In this document: positions 1 through 9,332 of the stretch, in pieces | Layout: the number at the start of each line of letters is the position of its first letter | Numbering within the stretch: the stretch's first letter is position 1 | Assembly (NCBI RefSeq): GCF_002863005.1 | Contig: NZ_PKDG01000049.1 | Span: 148,462-212,461, forward strand | DNA: 64,000 bases | Direction: 5' to 3' | Source: Pseudoxanthomonas sp. | GTDB lineage: Bacteria; Pseudomonadota; Gammaproteobacteria; Xanthomonadales; Xanthomonadaceae | The notes under the pieces: model-generated | The model's input: the letters and a program-made list of their open reading frames with translations, nothing else | Databases searched by the model: none | Told to the model about the DNA's origin: nothing | Made by a program: the position numbers and the translations under genes

Positions 1-158
1 TTGTCGGCGAGGCGTCGAGGCTCGACGACGGCGGGCCGACGTTCGCTGCGGGCACCTGGAAAGGGGAGGGTGAGCCTGCAAGGGTTGGACGCTGGTCACC
101 GCACCTGTGTTCCGGACACGGGCGACCGCCGTTGGCTTTCCCATACCGGTGGTTTACA

Positions 159-177
159 GGAAGTCACAACGACTTCC
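159..177. promoter_or_regulatory. Inverted repeat upstream of epimerase gene
   Basis: Perfect 7-bp arms GGAAGTC/GACTTCC separated by 5 bases lie 67 bp before the epimerase start. A weak extended -10-like TGCTATCTA follows at 203-211. The arrangement would suit a dimeric regulator, but no regulator is encoded nearby. The remaining sequence in 1-243 shows no convincing gene on either strand. Confidence 0.3.
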
Positions 178-243
178 GGCAGGGGTTTGCCGACCGGGGC
201 GGTGCTATCTAGTCGGTTTCCTGACACCGCTGGGGAGCACCGC

Positions 244-1386
244 ATGACCACCCGTCGTGACCTGTTCAAGCTGGGCGCGCTGGCCGCCGCCGCCGCCGCG
301 CTGCCGTCGTTCGCCTCCGCCGCCAGCGAGACCAAGCCGGTGGGCAAGGCGGCCAAGCCGCTCAATATCCTGATCCTCGGCGGCACCGGCTTCACCGGAC
401 CGTTCCAGGTCGAATACGCGCTCAAGCGCGGCCACAAGGTCACGCTGTTCAACCGCGGCAAGCGCCCGTCGCCGGAGTGGCCGTCGACCGTCGAGCAGCT
501 GCACGGCGACCGCAACACCGGCGACCTCGCCGCGCTGAAGGGGCGCAAATGGGACGTCTGCATCGACAACCCCACCAGCCTGCCGTTCTGGGTGCGCGAT
601 GCGGGAAAGGTGCTGAAGGGCAACGTGGGCCACTACCTCTTCATCTCCACCATCTCGGTGTATGCCGACGGCAGCAAGCCCGGCATCAACGAGACCTCGC
701 CGCTGGCGCAGTACAAGGGCAAGGATGCGATGGCCGAAACGCAGCAGACGCTGCGCGCCGACATCGAGAACCTTTATGGCCCGCTGAAGGCGCTGAGCGA
801 AGCCGAAGCGCACAAGCAGTTCGGCAAGAACGTCACCATCGTGCGGCCCGGTTACATCGTCGGCCCGCGCGACGAGACCGATCGCTTCACCTACTGGCCG
901 CACCGCGTGGCGCAGGGAGGGGAGATCCTGGTGCCCGGCGATGGCCAGGACCCCATCCAGATCATCGACGGCCGCGACCTGGGCGAATGGATGATCCGCC
1001 TGGCCGAGGCCCGCACGCTGGGTACCTTCAACGCCTGCGGCCCGGACTCTTCGCTGTCGATGGACGCCATGCTGTACGGCTGCCAGGCCGTCACCGGTGG
1101 CGGCATGACGCTCACCCACGTGCCGCCGGCATTCCTCGACGAGCAGCAGGTCGGCCTGCCGATCTGGGTGCCGTCGAAGGACAACCCGTACGCGGGCTAC
1201 GGCGCGGTCAGCAACCAGCGTGCGATCGCCGCGGGGCTCACGTTCCGTCCGCTCGCCACCACGGTGGAAGACCTGCTGGCGTGGTTCCGCAGCCTGCCGG
1301 CCGAGCGTCAGGCCAAACTGGGCGCGGGCATCACGCGCGAGAAGGAAGCCGAACTGCTCAAGGCGTGGCACGCGCGCAAGGGCTGA
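244..1386 (+). CDS. Tat-exported NAD-dependent epimerase/dehydratase family protein
   Basis: This 380-residue protein begins with a twin-arginine signal (RRDLFKLG at residues 4-11, then an alanine-rich hydrophobic stretch ending near SFASA). The ATG at 244 is chosen because it starts this signal, although the frame stays open upstream. The mature part opens with a Rossmann nucleotide loop, GGTGFTG at 46-52, and has a YxxxK-like YGPLK, as in extended short-chain dehydrogenases. It is expected to fold with NAD(P) before export, which would explain Tat use. The substrate is not predictable. It is convergent with the DUF1501 gene, 51 bp away. Confidence 0.75.
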   Translation: MTTRRDLFKLGALAAAAAALPSFASAASETKPVGKAAKPLNILILGGTGFTGPFQVEYALKRGHKVTLFNRGKRPSPEWPSTVEQLHGDRNTGDLAALKGRKWDVCIDNPTSLPFWVRDAGKVLKGNVGHYLFISTISVYADGSKPGINETSPLAQYKGKDAMAETQQTLRADIENLYGPLKALSEAEAHKQFGKNVTIVRPGYIVGPRDETDRFTYWPHRVAQGGEILVPGDGQDPIQIIDGRDLGEWMIRLAEARTLGTFNACGPDSSLSMDAMLYGCQAVTGGGMTLTHVPPAFLDEQQVGLPIWVPSKDNPYAGYGAVSNQRAIAAGLTFRPLATTVEDLLAWFRSLPAERQAKLGAGITREKEAELLKAWHARKG

Positions 1387-1437
1387 GGCATCCCCGCGCG
1401 CGGGCGCGACCGCGACCGCGCCTGATACCGCGAGTCC

Positions 1438-2919
1438 CTATCGCTCCCGACGCACCAGCGTGCGGTCCACCGGGCCGCGGCGCTGCCAGTCGGGCACGAC
1501 GCGCTCGCTGGATATGCTGTCGGCGGATGCCGGCGTTCCCGTGCCCGTCGCCATCAGCGATGGAATCGATGCAGCGGTCGCTGCCTCGTCGAATTTCGGC
1601 GCGATGTCCGTGCCCTGCATGAGGCCCAGCGGCGCGTAGCCCGTATAGCCGGGGAACACCTGGCTGAGGTTGGCGTTGCCCATGCGGCGGATGAGGATCT
1701 CCGACATCACGCGGCGGTAGTCGGTGGTCACCGGCACGTCGCCGAAGGTAGGCGAGAGGGTTTCCGGATTCAGCCCGGGCCAGCTGCCGTAGAAGCGGCG
1801 CCCGTTGACCGGGCCACCCAGCACCAGCATCGGATTGCCGTAGCCATGATCGGTACCGCCGTTGGCGTTCGCCCGCACGCGACGGCCGAATTCCGACTGC
1901 ACCACCACCGTCACCCGCGCCATCTCGCCGGTGCCATTGAGTTCGGCATAGAACGCGGCCAGCGCCTGCGACAGTTCGGCGATCTTGTTCTGGTAGTAGT
2001 GATAGCCACTGCCCGCGGTGCCCTGGCCCTCGTGCGTGTCCCAGCCGCCCAGGTCCAGCGTGGCGTAGCGCAGGCCCAGGTTGAAGCGGATGGTCTGCGC
2101 GATGGTCCACAACTGTTGCGCGAAATTGCCGGTCGGCCAGCTGGCCGGCAGGCTGGCGTAGCCCTGCTGCCCGATCAGGCGCAGCGCGCCGTCCGCGCGG
2201 CGGCCGTTGACCTCCATGCCGGTCTGGCCGTTCCACAGCGAGGCCACGGTCTCGCTGACGCCGCGCAGGCCGCTGGGCGAATCGCTGCGCGTACGCTGCC
2301 AGCTCCACGCGGTGGTGTTGAGCGAGAAGTCGGACGGGCTGCTCATGGTCAGCGCATCGATCGCGCCCATCAGGCCGGCGGGCTGCGTGCCGCTGACCCC
2401 GAGCGCCGGCAGGGTGCCGGTACCGTTGGGTCGCGTCTCCCAGGCGCGCGTCATCCAGCCGGTCGGCGAACCGTACTTCCCGGGCGTGCCCAGGTCGATG
2501 TACAGCTGCGCGTCGAAGTGGCTGCGCGTTACCGTCGTCGCCATGCCGCAGGCGTGCACGATGGCCATCCTGCCGTCGTTCCACAGGTCGCGCAGGCCGG
2601 TCGCGGACGGGTGCAGGCCGAAGCCGGTGCCGGCGCCGCCGGACAGCGTCAGCGGCAATGCACCGTACGCGCCACTGGTCTCGATCTTCAGGCTGGGGCG
2701 CGCTTCCTCGTAGAAGCCGCGGTCCACGCCATCGATCGGGACGACCAGGTTCAGGCCATCGATGCCGCCCCGCAGGAACAGGTGCACGACGGTGTCGTAG
2801 CTGTTGACGGCGGCATCGGCGGGGTCGGCGAACATCAGGCTGGCGCCGGTGGTGCCGACGATGGCGGCCGCGCCGCAGCCTTTGACGAACTCGCGTCGGG
2901 TCAGTCGGAAATCGGTCAT
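1438..2919 (-). CDS. DUF1501 family protein (Tat-exported)
   Basis: This 493-residue protein begins with a Tat signal (TRREFVKG near residues 7-14, hydrophobic run, AxA-like cleavage near PADA). The body contains the sulfatase-like DUF1501 pattern, including FLRGGIDGLN, an LGGWDTHEGQG histidine segment and SEFGRR. DUF1501 proteins belong to the alkaline-phosphatase/sulfatase superfamily and usually sit beside a DUF1800 partner, as here. The biochemical role of the pair is unknown. The start is 7 bp after the DUF1800 stop, so the two genes form one transcription unit with DUF1800 first. Confidence 0.85.
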   Translation of the reverse strand: MTDFRLTRREFVKGCGAAAIVGTTGASLMFADPADAAVNSYDTVVHLFLRGGIDGLNLVVPIDGVDRGFYEEARPSLKIETSGAYGALPLTLSGGAGTGFGLHPSATGLRDLWNDGRMAIVHACGMATTVTRSHFDAQLYIDLGTPGKYGSPTGWMTRAWETRPNGTGTLPALGVSGTQPAGLMGAIDALTMSSPSDFSLNTTAWSWQRTRSDSPSGLRGVSETVASLWNGQTGMEVNGRRADGALRLIGQQGYASLPASWPTGNFAQQLWTIAQTIRFNLGLRYATLDLGGWDTHEGQGTAGSGYHYYQNKIAELSQALAAFYAELNGTGEMARVTVVVQSEFGRRVRANANGGTDHGYGNPMLVLGGPVNGRRFYGSWPGLNPETLSPTFGDVPVTTDYRRVMSEILIRRMGNANLSQVFPGYTGYAPLGLMQGTDIAPKFDEAATAASIPSLMATGTGTPASADSISSERVVPDWQRRGPVDRTLVRRER

Positions 2920-2926
2920 CGTCGCC

Positions 2927-4795
2927 TCAGCGGCTCATGAATTCGGGAGTCATCAGGATCAGCGCCACCAGGCTGCGCAGGCGCTCGTGGTTGTAATGCC
3001 GCTTCAGGTCGCTGCCCTGCCACGTGTTGGTGTCGGTGATGACGTAGGTGTTGGGGTCGCCGTTCTGGGCCATGAACGCCACCAATGCCTGCTTGCGCGC
3101 GGCCTCCGGCTGGTAGCCCAGCAGGCGCGTGCACCACCAGGTGACCAGGGTATTCGCGGTCCAGTTGGCGACGGGCACGTTCGCGCGCGTCGTGTCGACG
3201 ATCGGGTGCAGCGGCACCTCGCCGTCCTTGGTTTCGGTCAGCCAGCCCAGCAGGCGCCAGGTCATGGCGTACGAGTTGGAACCCGACCACGCCAGGCCGG
3301 CATCGGGATACCCGTTCGGCGCCGGCCAGTTGTACGGGGTGTGGCCGGTGAACCCATAGAGCCACATGAAGTCGCCGCTGCGGCCATGGTCCAGCCTGAG
3401 CGTCCAGTCGCCGCCCAGCGTGCGCATCGCGGCCACGGCGCAGTCGAACGGGCGGCGGTTCTTCTGGCCGAAGCTGTTGATGAAATCGTCGGAATTCAGG
3501 ATGTGCCGCAGCACCAGTTCGATCTGGTTCGGGGCGCGCCAGTTGGCGCGGAAGATCGCGGCCGCGCTGTCGATCAACGCCTGCTTGGGCGTGTCGCTGA
3601 TGAATCGGCGGATCAGCTTCTTGCAGATGAACTTGGCCACGCGCGGATGGCTGGCCAGGCGGTCCAGCACATCGCGGCCGTCCTTGAGCGCCGGTTGTTC
3701 GGGATAGATCAGCATGCCGAGCAGGAACTTCGGCCCGGCGTCGTGCCATGACTGCCGATAGACGAACGTACCGTCGTTCTCGGTGGGGAACTGCCAGTGC
3801 CCGTTCTTCGCCGACCAGCCGGTGAACGCGGCGGAGGTTTCGTACACGTCGATGTCGGTGTAACCGATCGGGTACGCCGGATCCTCGGGGCAGGGCGGCA
3901 CCTGGAACGGATCCATGAAGCCCAGGTAGTTCTCGGCCCCGAAGGTGTGCAGCTCCAGCAGCTCCCGGGCGAAGTTCTCGTTCGGGCCCGAGCGCGAATT
4001 GCTGATGTTGTCCAGGTAATACAGCATCGCCGTGCTCTGGGCCACGCCTTCCAGCATCGTGCGGAAGTTGCCCTTGGCGTTGGCGCGGATCACGTCGCGG
4101 TCGTAGTGCACGAACACGGGTCCCACGCTGAAGTCGGTGCCCAGCACGTTGAAGTGGTCGTGCCAGAAGTTCACCAGCACTTCGCGCAGCTGGCGGCGCG
4201 AGTACACCGCGCGCACGAAGGCGGCACGCTGCACCTCGTTGGCGGGGCGCATGCGGATGTTGTATTCCGGGTCCGGAACCACGTGGTCGGCCCACAGCTG
4301 GGCGAGCGACTTGTTGAGCGTGGTGTAGCCGCCGGCGGTGAGGCGAGTGGTGACTGCGCTGTCGTCGATCGCATCCCAGTTGAGCTGCCAGTCGACATAG
4401 TTGGCCAGGCGCTGGCGGTCGCTGCTGCCGAGCGCATTGAACTCGGCGACCGTGGTGGCGGTGGCGCCGTAGCTCAGGTTGTTGAGTGCCTGCACGGCGA
4501 ACGGCGGGCGAGCCAGGGTCAGCAGCCGGGGATTCGACTGTCCCATCATCACGCGGCCACCGGTCGGCACGGCCACGGCGTCCGGTGCGGGCGTGGTGTC
4601 CTTGGGACTGGCGCGCTCGCCGCCTTTCCAGCCGTACAGGCGATTCAGGCGCTGACGGACCTGCGTGCCGATGTCGGCGGTCGCCACCGGCGGTCGTTCG
4701 GGGCCGGCGTCGCGCCGGGCGCGTGCGCCGACGGCCGTGCGCCGGAGTGGGCCACGCGCGGCGAGCCGACGCCACGGGACGGTGTAGTACGCCAT
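2927..4795 (-). CDS. DUF1800 family protein
   Basis: This 622-residue protein shows typical DUF1800 features: AQLWADHVV, a FWHDHFNV histidine cluster, a REVLVNF segment, and the GENFARELLELHTFG-like block (here NENFARELLELHTFG). The C-terminal part includes RFISDTPKQAL and a final EFMSR. No clear signal peptide is visible at the chosen ATG, unlike its Tat-exported partner. The first ~90 residues are Arg/Pro rich and poorly conserved in appearance, so the true start could lie slightly downstream. It is first in a two-gene operon with DUF1501; function is unknown. Confidence 0.85.
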   Translation of the reverse strand: MAYYTVPWRRLAARGPLRRTAVGARARRDAGPERPPVATADIGTQVRQRLNRLYGWKGGERASPKDTTPAPDAVAVPTGGRVMMGQSNPRLLTLARPPFAVQALNNLSYGATATTVAEFNALGSSDRQRLANYVDWQLNWDAIDDSAVTTRLTAGGYTTLNKSLAQLWADHVVPDPEYNIRMRPANEVQRAAFVRAVYSRRQLREVLVNFWHDHFNVLGTDFSVGPVFVHYDRDVIRANAKGNFRTMLEGVAQSTAMLYYLDNISNSRSGPNENFARELLELHTFGAENYLGFMDPFQVPPCPEDPAYPIGYTDIDVYETSAAFTGWSAKNGHWQFPTENDGTFVYRQSWHDAGPKFLLGMLIYPEQPALKDGRDVLDRLASHPRVAKFICKKLIRRFISDTPKQALIDSAAAIFRANWRAPNQIELVLRHILNSDDFINSFGQKNRRPFDCAVAAMRTLGGDWTLRLDHGRSGDFMWLYGFTGHTPYNWPAPNGYPDAGLAWSGSNSYAMTWRLLGWLTETKDGEVPLHPIVDTTRANVPVANWTANTLVTWWCTRLLGYQPEAARKQALVAFMAQNGDPNTYVITDTNTWQGSDLKRHYNHERLRSLVALILMTPEFMSR

Positions 4796-4893
4796 GCGGA
4801 TTTCCCTGCCTTCCCCGGAATGCGGGAAGTATTGTGCAAGCGCGATGCCCCGTTTGGGACCGCGCGCACAGGCCGGTCACGCCATGGGTGGCC

Positions 4894-6297
4894 TCAGACC
4901 CAGCCCGTGGCGTAAAACACGCCGATGATCACGAACACCGCCGTGGTCTTGATCAGCGTGATGGCGAAGATGTCCTTGTACGACTGCCGGTGGCTGAGGC
5001 CGGTCACAGCCAGCAGGGTGATCACCGCACCATTGTGGGGCAGGGTGTCCATTCCGCCGGAGGCCATCGACGCCACGCGATGCAACACCTCCATCGGGAT
5101 GCCGGCCGCGTTCGCGTTGGCGATGAAGCTGTCCGCCATGGCCGCCAGCGCGATGCTCATGCCGCCCGAGGCCGAACCGGTGATGCCGGCCAGCGCGGTG
5201 ACGGAGATCGCTTCGTTGACCAGCGGATTGGGAATGGCCTGCAGCGCGTTGGCCACCACCAGGAAGCCGGGCAGGGCAGCGATGACGGCGCCGAAGCCGT
5301 ATTCCGAGGCGGTGTTCATCGAGGCCAGCAACGCGCCGCCGATGGCGCTCTTGGTGCCTTCGGCGAAGCTGGCGAACACCGGCTTCCACGCGAACGCGAT
5401 CACCGAGACGATGCCGACCAGCAACGCGCCCTGCACGGCCCAGATCGCGGCGACCTTCGAGACCTCCTGCACCACCGGTGCGGGATTGCCGATCACGGCC
5501 GGGATGAAGGACTGGCTGTCGCCGTAGAAGCCCGGGATCCAGCGGGTGAACAGGAAGTTCGCCACGCCCACCAGCAGCAGCGGCAGGATCGCGATCAGCG
5601 GATGCGCCAGGCGATCGCCCTTGAAGGGCTCGGGTTCGTTGCGCAGTTCCTCGCTGCCCGCGTAGCTCTCGCCGTTGCGCGCGGCCACCCGGCGGCGCCA
5701 TTCGAGATAGGTCATGCCGACGATCAGGATGAAGATGCCGCCGATCGTGCCCAGCACCGGCGCGGCCCAGCCGGTGGTGCCGAAGAACGAGGTGGGGATG
5801 ATGTTCTGGATCTGCGGCGTGCCCGGCAGCGCATCCATGGTGAAGGTGAAGGCGCCCAGCGCGATGGTGCCCGGCACCAGCCGCTTGGGGATGTCGCTCT
5901 GGCGGAACAGTTCCGCCGCGAACGGATACACCGCGAACACCACCACGAACAGCGACACGCCGCCGTAGGTCAGCAGCGCGCACACCAGCACGATGGACAG
6001 CATGGCGCGCTGCGCGCCGACCACCTTGATGGCCGCTTTCACGATCGCCTTGGAGAAGCCGGAGATCTCGATCAGCTTGCCGAACACCGCGCCCAGCAGG
6101 AACACGGGGAAGTACAGTTTCAGGAAGCCGACCATCTTGTCCATGAACAGGCCGGTGAACATCGGCGCGACCAACGACGGATCGGTGAGCAGCACCGCGC
6201 CCAGCGCCGCGATCGGCGCGAACAGGATGACGCTGTAGCCGCGGTAGGCCACGAACATCAGGAAACACAGCGCGGCCAGCACGATCAGGAACGACAT
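4894..6297 (-). CDS. GntP family permease, candidate 3-hydroxybutyrate/organic acid transporter
   Basis: This 467-residue protein has about 12 hydrophobic segments and GntP-type motifs such as DALPGTPQIQNIIPTSFFGT and GGMDTLPHNGAVITLL. The ATG at 6297 follows a good Shine-Dalgarno (GAGGAGTG) and begins directly with a membrane helix (MSFLIVLAAL); longer upstream starts lack this. GntP proteins are proton symporters for gluconate and related hydroxy acids. In Pseudomonas a GntP member next to bdhA is regarded as a D-3-hydroxybutyrate permease. The same promoter motif occurs here and before bdhA/oligomer hydrolase, so hydroxybutyrate is an inferred substrate. Confidence 0.85.
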   Translation of the reverse strand: MSFLIVLAALCFLMFVAYRGYSVILFAPIAALGAVLLTDPSLVAPMFTGLFMDKMVGFLKLYFPVFLLGAVFGKLIEISGFSKAIVKAAIKVVGAQRAMLSIVLVCALLTYGGVSLFVVVFAVYPFAAELFRQSDIPKRLVPGTIALGAFTFTMDALPGTPQIQNIIPTSFFGTTGWAAPVLGTIGGIFILIVGMTYLEWRRRVAARNGESYAGSEELRNEPEPFKGDRLAHPLIAILPLLLVGVANFLFTRWIPGFYGDSQSFIPAVIGNPAPVVQEVSKVAAIWAVQGALLVGIVSVIAFAWKPVFASFAEGTKSAIGGALLASMNTASEYGFGAVIAALPGFLVVANALQAIPNPLVNEAISVTALAGITGSASGGMSIALAAMADSFIANANAAGIPMEVLHRVASMASGGMDTLPHNGAVITLLAVTGLSHRQSYKDIFAITLIKTTAVFVIIGVFYATGWV

Positions 6298-6366
6298 CCA
6301 ACACTCCTCGGCCAGCGCCGGTTGCAGTGCGGCGAGTATCCGCAGGGCCGTGCCGGCTGTCCCACT

Positions 6367-6409
6367 GTACGAAGGTACGATGCCCTCCGCGCGGGCCACC
6401 CCCTAGTGT
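6367..6409 (+). promoter_or_regulatory. GTAC-N4-GTAC palindrome plus -10-like TAGTGT before TonB receptor
   Basis: GTAC at 6367-6370 and 6375-6378 are separated by GAAG and followed by GATG. A TAGTGT -10-like hexamer lies at 6404-6409. Almost the same layout recurs at 15267-15308 before the oligomer hydrolase gene (37 versus 36 bp from motif start to TAG). The spacing would place the palindrome near -43, as for an activator beside RNA polymerase. The LuxR-type regulator at 13770-14435 is the obvious candidate. This is inferred from two sites only. Confidence 0.5.
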
Positions 6410-6467
6410 TCGCTTCAATCGGCGGCACCCGCCCGCCGCCAACGTCATACCCGGGAGGGGGAGACCC

Positions 6468-8687
6468 ATGAAGCGCAAGCACCTGAGCCTGGCCATCGGC
6501 TGTGTCCTGTTGTCGTCCGTGCCGGTGGCATGGGCGCAGGACGCCGCGCCGGCCGCCGGCACGCCAGCCACCAACGCCACCACGCTCGATTCGGTCAAGG
6601 TCACCGCGCGCAAGCGCGAGGAGACCCTGCAGGACGTGCCGGTCGCGGTCACCGCGTTCACGCCGGAGACGCTGGACAAGCTCAACATCAAGGACCTGGG
6701 CGACCTCGATGCGCAGGTGCCGAACCTGACCGTGTACGCGGCGCGCGGCTCCACCAGCACCGTGACCGCCTATATCCGCGGCGTGGGCCAGGCCGATCCG
6801 CTGTGGGGCGTGGACCCGGGCGTGGGCATCTACCTGGACGACGTCTACATCGCCCGTCCGCAGGGCGCGCTGCTGGACGTGTTCGACGTGGAGCGCATCG
6901 AAGTGCTGCGTGGACCGCAGGGCACGCTGTACGGCAAGAACACCATCGGCGGTGCGATCAAGTACATCTCGCGCGGCCTGCCGCAGGAGACCACCGGCTT
7001 CGCCTCCGTCACCGTGGGCAACTACAACCAGTTGGACGTGAAAGCCGCGCTGGGCGGCGAGATCGGCAGCAAGGACAGCGGCCTGCGCGGCCGCGTCTCG
7101 GTGGCGAGCATGAACCGCGACGGCTTCGGTGAGAACACGTACACCGGCCAGGAGGTCAGCGACAAGGAGATCAACGCGGTCCGCATGCAGCTGGGCGCGT
7201 ACTCGCAGGATGATTTCGACGTGCAGTTCGCCTTCGACTACATGGACGACCAGTCCGGTGTGCGCGGTGCGAAGATGCTGGCGCCCAACCCCCTGGCCCC
7301 GGCCTATCCGCCGACCAGCGACCGCTACGACATCCGCAGCGGCATGAAGAACATCAACGACACCGAGATGAAGGGCGCCTCGGTCACCGCCAACTGGAGG
7401 CCGAGCGACAACTGGGCGTTCAAGTACGTCGCCGCCAAGCGCGAATCCGACACCGAGACCAACATCGACTTCGACACCACGCCGTTGCCGCTGGTGGACG
7501 TGCGCGCGTTCTACAGCGACAGCCAGGTGAGCCAGGAACTGCAGGCGAACTACGACGGCGGCGGCCGCGCCCGCGGCGTGATGGGCCTGTACTGGTTCAA
7601 TGGCGACGCCGGTGGCCAGGTGCTGAACTATTTCTGGAATCCGCTGCTGGCCACCGGCCTGACCAATCCGCTGTTCGGCGACACCCAGGGCGTGGTCAAC
7701 ACCAAGAGCATCGCGCTGTACGCCGACTGGACCTTCGACCTGACCGACCGCCTGAAGCTGGACGTGGGCGCGCGCTACACGGACGAAGACAAGCATGCCG
7801 TCGCGCTGAACCGCTTCTACACCAATAACCAGTACGAAACGTCGTGGGGCACGGCGGCGAACTTCGACAAGACGGTCAACTTCAAGAACGTCTCGCCGAA
7901 GGTCTCGCTGGACTACCAGGTCACCCCCGACATCATGGTCTACGGCCTGGCCTCGCGCGGTTTCAAGTCGGGCGGCTACAACATCCGCGCCAACACCACG
8001 GCGGTGCCGCGCTCGGGCGAGCCGTTCGACGACGAATCGGTCGACAGCTTCGAGATCGGCAGCAAGATGTCGTTCCTCGACCAGCGCGTGTTCCTGAACC
8101 TGTCGGCGTTCCACAACAAGTACGAGGACATCCAGCTGTCGGTGTTCACCTCATACACGCTGCCGAACGGCTCGCAGAGCTTCTTCGGCGACTTCACCAA
8201 TGCCGGCAAGGGCACCGTGAACGGCGTGGAAGTCGAGTACCAGTTCCTGCCGACGGCCAACTGGCTGATCAGCGGCAACCTGGCCTGGCTGGACGCGAAG
8301 TACGACGAGTTCATCACCAGCGGCGTCAACGTGGCCGACAGCCAGCGCTTCACCAATGCACCGGAATTCTCCGGCGCGCTCAACGTGGAGTACCGCACCG
8401 ACCTGGCCAACGGCGGCAACCTGTCCGCGCGCGTGGGCTATTCGTACCAGTCCGAAGTGTGGCCGACCACCGACCTGAGCCCGCTGATCCGGCAGGAGGG
8501 CTACGGCCTCTTGAACGCGGGCGTGATCTGGAAGCTCGACGACGCGTGGAGCCTGTCGCTGCAGGGCACCAACCTGGCCGACGAGGAGTACCGCACCACC
8601 GGTTACAACATCGCCGCCTATGGCGTGCTGACCGGCTTCTACGGTCCGCCGCGCCAGTACAGCCTGACCGCGCGCTACGACTTCTGA
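6468..8687 (+). CDS. TonB-dependent outer-membrane receptor
   Basis: This 739-residue protein has a signal peptide (MKRKHLSLAIG start, cleavage near WAQA), a TonB-box-like region before VTARKREETLQDVP, a plug domain with VERIEVLRGPQGTLYGKNT, and a long beta-barrel ending in the aromatic terminus ARYDF. The ATG at 6468 follows GGGAGGGGGAG. Receptors of this type import large or scarce molecules through the outer membrane using TonB energy. The ligand is not evident. It is divergent from the GntP permease and shares a promoter motif with the PHB-degradation genes, so a hydroxybutyrate oligomer or related ligand is possible. An iron complex remains an alternative. Confidence 0.9.
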   Translation: MKRKHLSLAIGCVLLSSVPVAWAQDAAPAAGTPATNATTLDSVKVTARKREETLQDVPVAVTAFTPETLDKLNIKDLGDLDAQVPNLTVYAARGSTSTVTAYIRGVGQADPLWGVDPGVGIYLDDVYIARPQGALLDVFDVERIEVLRGPQGTLYGKNTIGGAIKYISRGLPQETTGFASVTVGNYNQLDVKAALGGEIGSKDSGLRGRVSVASMNRDGFGENTYTGQEVSDKEINAVRMQLGAYSQDDFDVQFAFDYMDDQSGVRGAKMLAPNPLAPAYPPTSDRYDIRSGMKNINDTEMKGASVTANWRPSDNWAFKYVAAKRESDTETNIDFDTTPLPLVDVRAFYSDSQVSQELQANYDGGGRARGVMGLYWFNGDAGGQVLNYFWNPLLATGLTNPLFGDTQGVVNTKSIALYADWTFDLTDRLKLDVGARYTDEDKHAVALNRFYTNNQYETSWGTAANFDKTVNFKNVSPKVSLDYQVTPDIMVYGLASRGFKSGGYNIRANTTAVPRSGEPFDDESVDSFEIGSKMSFLDQRVFLNLSAFHNKYEDIQLSVFTSYTLPNGSQSFFGDFTNAGKGTVNGVEVEYQFLPTANWLISGNLAWLDAKYDEFITSGVNVADSQRFTNAPEFSGALNVEYRTDLANGGNLSARVGYSYQSEVWPTTDLSPLIRQEGYGLLNAGVIWKLDDAWSLSLQGTNLADEEYRTTGYNIAAYGVLTGFYGPPRQYSLTARYDF

Positions 8688-8701
8688 CGCGTAGTCCCAG
8701 G

Positions 8702-8733
8702 CGACGCGGCGCTGTGCATGCAGCGCCGCGTCG
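8702..8733. terminator. Perfect 12-bp hairpin between convergent genes
   Basis: The arms CGACGCGGCGCT (8702-8713) and AGCGCCGCGTCG (8722-8733) pair perfectly around an 8-base loop, 14 bp after the receptor stop. The trailing sequence is only weakly T-rich (TCGTTCGTT). It could act for both the receptor and the convergent small secreted protein gene. Confidence 0.6.
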
Positions 8734-8769
8734 TCGTTCGTTGGCGGGTGCGCGGAAGGCGGGCGCGCC

Positions 8770-9114
8770 TCAGGGTTTGCGGGCGGGGCGTTCGGGCTTG
8801 CGCGGCGACGCCGGGTACTCCTCAGCCAGCAGGCCCGCCACACCGGTGGTCGGAGCCGGGGTTCCCTTGTCGGTCCTGGCGACCGAGCACTCCTGCTTGT
8901 CCTGGGCCAGGTTGGGGCAACTGACGCACTGCTTGCCGTCGGTATTGTTGACGCAGATCTCGTAGTTGTCGCCCTTGTTGGCGATGCTGCAGTCCGGGCC
9001 ACGCGATATGCAGATGCCGAGCGCTGTACTGGTGCGCGTTGCCCAGGCGGGCGCGGATGCGGCAAGCAGCACGAGGGACAGCGCGGCGAAGCGCAGGAAC
9101 ATGGGGTTGTGCAT
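8770..9114 (-). CDS. Small secreted cysteine-rich protein, hypothetical
   Basis: This is a 114-residue protein with a clear signal peptide (MHNPMFLRFAALSLVLLAAS, cleavage near AWA). The mature part has six cysteines in an order that suggests disulfides: CISRGPDC, ICVNN, QCVSCPN and ECSV. The ATG at 9114 has a strong AAGGAG eight bases upstream, which excludes the longer frame. The C-terminus is Pro/Arg/Lys rich. No family is recognised. It is convergent with the receptor gene and divergent from the hybrid kinase gene, with no evident functional link. Confidence 0.7.
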   Translation of the reverse strand: MHNPMFLRFAALSLVLLAASAPAWATRTSTALGICISRGPDCSIANKGDNYEICVNNTDGKQCVSCPNLAQDKQECSVARTDKGTPAPTTGVAGLLAEEYPASPRKPERPARKP

Positions 9115-9332
9115 GGCGATCTCCTTTTTCGACTCCGTGTGGGCACCCCCTTGGGCCCGGCGATGACGGAGCCGCGTGGCGGCAATCCCCTCGGAAGGAG
9201 CGTTCCGAGCGGCTTCGTCATGAGGAAGAACGAGGCCCTGCGCAGGCATCGGCCACGGAAACGGGCAGGGGACAGTGCCGATCGTCGGCGCGGTAAGATC
9301 GTGGCTGGGCGGAGAGGACCATTCGAGGAAGC

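Noticed and set aside
1..243. In-frame TTG start at base 1 giving a longer epimerase
   Set aside because: The extra 81 residues look like random translation and would bury the twin-arginine signal that begins at 244.
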